Source of the DNA: Mesostigma viride
Lineage: Eukaryota; Streptophyta; Mesostigmatophyceae; Mesostigmatales; Mesostigmataceae
Direction of reading: 5' to 3'
NCBI GenBank assembly: GCA_009746045.1
Contig: RPFO01000065.1
Coordinates: 6,110,908 to 6,174,907, forward strand
DNA: 64,000 nucleotides
Part shown: in pieces, positions 62,788 through 64,000 of the stretch
How the letters are laid out: each line of letters starts with the position of its first letter
Position numbering within the stretch: the first letter of the stretch is position 1
Position numbers and translations under genes: made by a program
Notes under the pieces: model-generated
What the model was told of the DNA's origin: nothing
The model's input: the letters and a program-made list of their open reading frames with translations, nothing else
Databases searched by the model: none

Positions 62788-64000
62788 ATGGTCGTTCTAA
62801 CAACATTGAGCAGACCGACCAATCTCGCCACCGGGTTAACGCTCGACCCTGAAATGGAGGAGCGTGTTTCTAACATCGAAACAGACATAGATGGGCTTCA
62901 AGCTAGCGTGACGTTACTTCTTGGCATTTCACATCCATTCGATGAGTCACTCGTTGTCGACGGATTCAAAATTTTCTACCCGAGCCAGCCGACAAATGTG
63001 CGACTCGGAGACAATTACGACGACGAGACCGCAAGCGACCCATCGGAACTTGCTTACAGTCTCGTCGTGAATGGGTATTCCTATTTTAAATCAGGGACTA
63101 CTTTAGTCGACGATCTCACTCTAAATGAACCTTACCTTACGGCGAAAGTGGGAGCGACCCAGTACCACGTCTTCGACTTTAGCCCTGATACGTTGCTAGA
63201 CCCTGGTGGCAGAGTCCTGACCCGCGCGCAATTGGACTACCTTTTTGACCAACACGGGGTAGGCAAAACGTCGATAGCTAACTTGAACGGGGATTTCGTC
63301 CTCCATCTCGAAGACGGGACGACCGTGTCGCACCAAAACGCGTTCAACGTCATCAATGACCAGGATGTGCGAGTCCAGCTGCCCTACAACGTTACGAATG
63401 GCGACGCGAGTGGAATCTGTAAGTTTACCTATCGCGACTACCACACGACCCAGGCGCGCACGGGGGAGAGCGTTGTGGACGGAGAGGTAGGATATCCATA
63501 CTTTTCCGACTCTTTCTATGGTCTCGGCGGATCTCGATTTAACGGCCTCCCTCTCCGCGTGGAGTTGTTGTCTTTCGCCACGATTCGCGACGACAACCGC
63601 CGCCTTCCACTAACTGGGAGATCCTTCACCATCACGCGTACATACTCGCCACTGACGGACTGGCGAATGGGTCCGATTGACCCTGTGAACGCACTCTACT
63701 GGAGCACCAATCCAACCACCGCTAATTGGGAGGTCGTAGAGGGAACGACCCTCAAACAGGGCATAAAGATGACGACCCCCTTCGCATACCAACGCAAACT
63801 CCCCATCAGGTGGTACATGAATTCCACCCAGCTCACGCCGACCACTCCGACCATCGGCGGAGTCTCCCTCTCGCAAAACGGGGGACTGCGCGGGGAAGAC
63901 GCCGTAATCACCGCGCCAGTCGCGGCAGATAGTAACAAGTATATGAACTACGAGATAGACGTCTACAACGACTCGACCCTCACCTCCTACACCACCCACA
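62788..64000 (+). CDS. Probable virion structural protein, 3' end beyond window
   Basis: ATG 62788 opens a frame with no stop to position 64000 (404 complete codons). The N-terminus has a short amphipathic helix (DPEMEERVSNIETDIDGLQA). The rest is beta-rich and Gly/Thr/Asn/Asp-rich, for example FKIFYPSQPTNVRLGDNYDD, GYPYFSDSFYGLGGSRFNGL and WEVVEGTTLKQGIKMTTPFA, with almost no Cys. This suits a secreted-like or virion surface/fibre or minor capsid protein. I see no specific family motif and cannot tell whether it is a penton, fibre or tail-like protein. It is divergent from the coiled-coil/ATPase pair across 24 bp and has no intron. Confidence 0.7.
   Translation, partial: MVVLTTLSRPTNLATGLTLDPEMEERVSNIETDIDGLQASVTLLLGISHPFDESLVVDGFKIFYPSQPTNVRLGDNYDDETASDPSELAYSLVVNGYSYFKSGTTLVDDLTLNEPYLTAKVGATQYHVFDFSPDTLLDPGGRVLTRAQLDYLFDQHGVGKTSIANLNGDFVLHLEDGTTVSHQNAFNVINDQDVRVQLPYNVTNGDASGICKFTYRDYHTTQARTGESVVDGEVGYPYFSDSFYGLGGSRFNGLPLRVELLSFATIRDDNRRLPLTGRSFTITRTYSPLTDWRMGPIDPVNALYWSTNPTTANWEVVEGTTLKQGIKMTTPFAYQRKLPIRWYMNSTQLTPTTPTIGGVSLSQNGGLRGEDAVITAPVAADSNKYMNYEIDVYNDSTLTSYTTH

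Noticed and set aside
62788-64000. Calling the long plus-strand frame a major capsid or penton protein
   Set aside because: The position and beta-rich composition suggest a structural role, but no specific motif is visible and the gene is cut by the window end.
56804-64000. Calling the cluster a Maverick/Polinton transposon
   Set aside because: No protein-primed DNA polymerase B or retroviral-type integrase is present in this window. The tyrosine recombinase and AEP primase-helicase fit polinton-like viruses or virophages better.

Overview
This window looks like nuclear DNA of a green-lineage organism, most likely a chlorophyte alga. The evidence is a 28-exon class XI (plant/green-algal type) myosin gene with GT-AG introns and C-rich acceptors, a short block of plant-type telomere repeat (CCCTAAA), and extreme microsatellite load. 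No species can be named from sequence alone. No rRNA, tRNA gene or CRISPR array was recognised.

Layout. 1-2.9 kb: G-rich microsatellites and a ~173-bp satellite. 2.9-6.2 kb: three unidentified minus-strand reading frames, the outermost overlapping a perfect 297-bp inverted repeat. 6.3-9.2 kb: gene-free, dominated by GGGGCA, GGGCGT and GGGGGC arrays. 9.9-11.6 kb: an unknown ORF followed by a polypurine tract and a 583-bp LTR. 12-28.7 kb: a nest of mobile elements. A full-length non-LTR retrotransposon (LINE-1 here, 12685-20097, 10-bp target duplication) contains two hAT elements, each with its own 8-bp duplication. Further copies are ORF1-only antisense LINE derivatives, two 5'-truncated LINE copies, a third hAT (8-bp duplication), a larger hAT-like frame, a 106-bp perfect palindrome, MITE-like elements and a probable tRNA-derived SINE.

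29.6-53.5 kb: the myosin gene, which assembles into one 1,597-codon reading frame with every exon junction in phase (motor, six IQ motifs, coiled coil, dilute/cargo domain). Its introns carry long microsatellites, and many contain degenerate copies of their own exon end plus 5' splice site.

55.3-64 kb: a MITE copy and a LINE 3' end, then nine CCCTAAA units, a repeat- and hairpin-rich zone with a recurring TCCCGTGGGA-type palindrome, and then an intron-less virus-like cluster. It encodes an AEP-type primase and a D5-type SF3 helicase (split by a frameshift), a tyrosine recombinase, a small AT-hook protein, an A32/FtsK-HerA-type packaging ATPase, a coiled-coil protein and, divergently, a long open-ended probable structural protein. 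This set fits an integrated polinton-like virus or virophage-like element. The capsid genes would lie beyond position 64000. In that module, the primase-helicase would replicate the genome, the recombinase would integrate it and the ATPase would fill the capsid.
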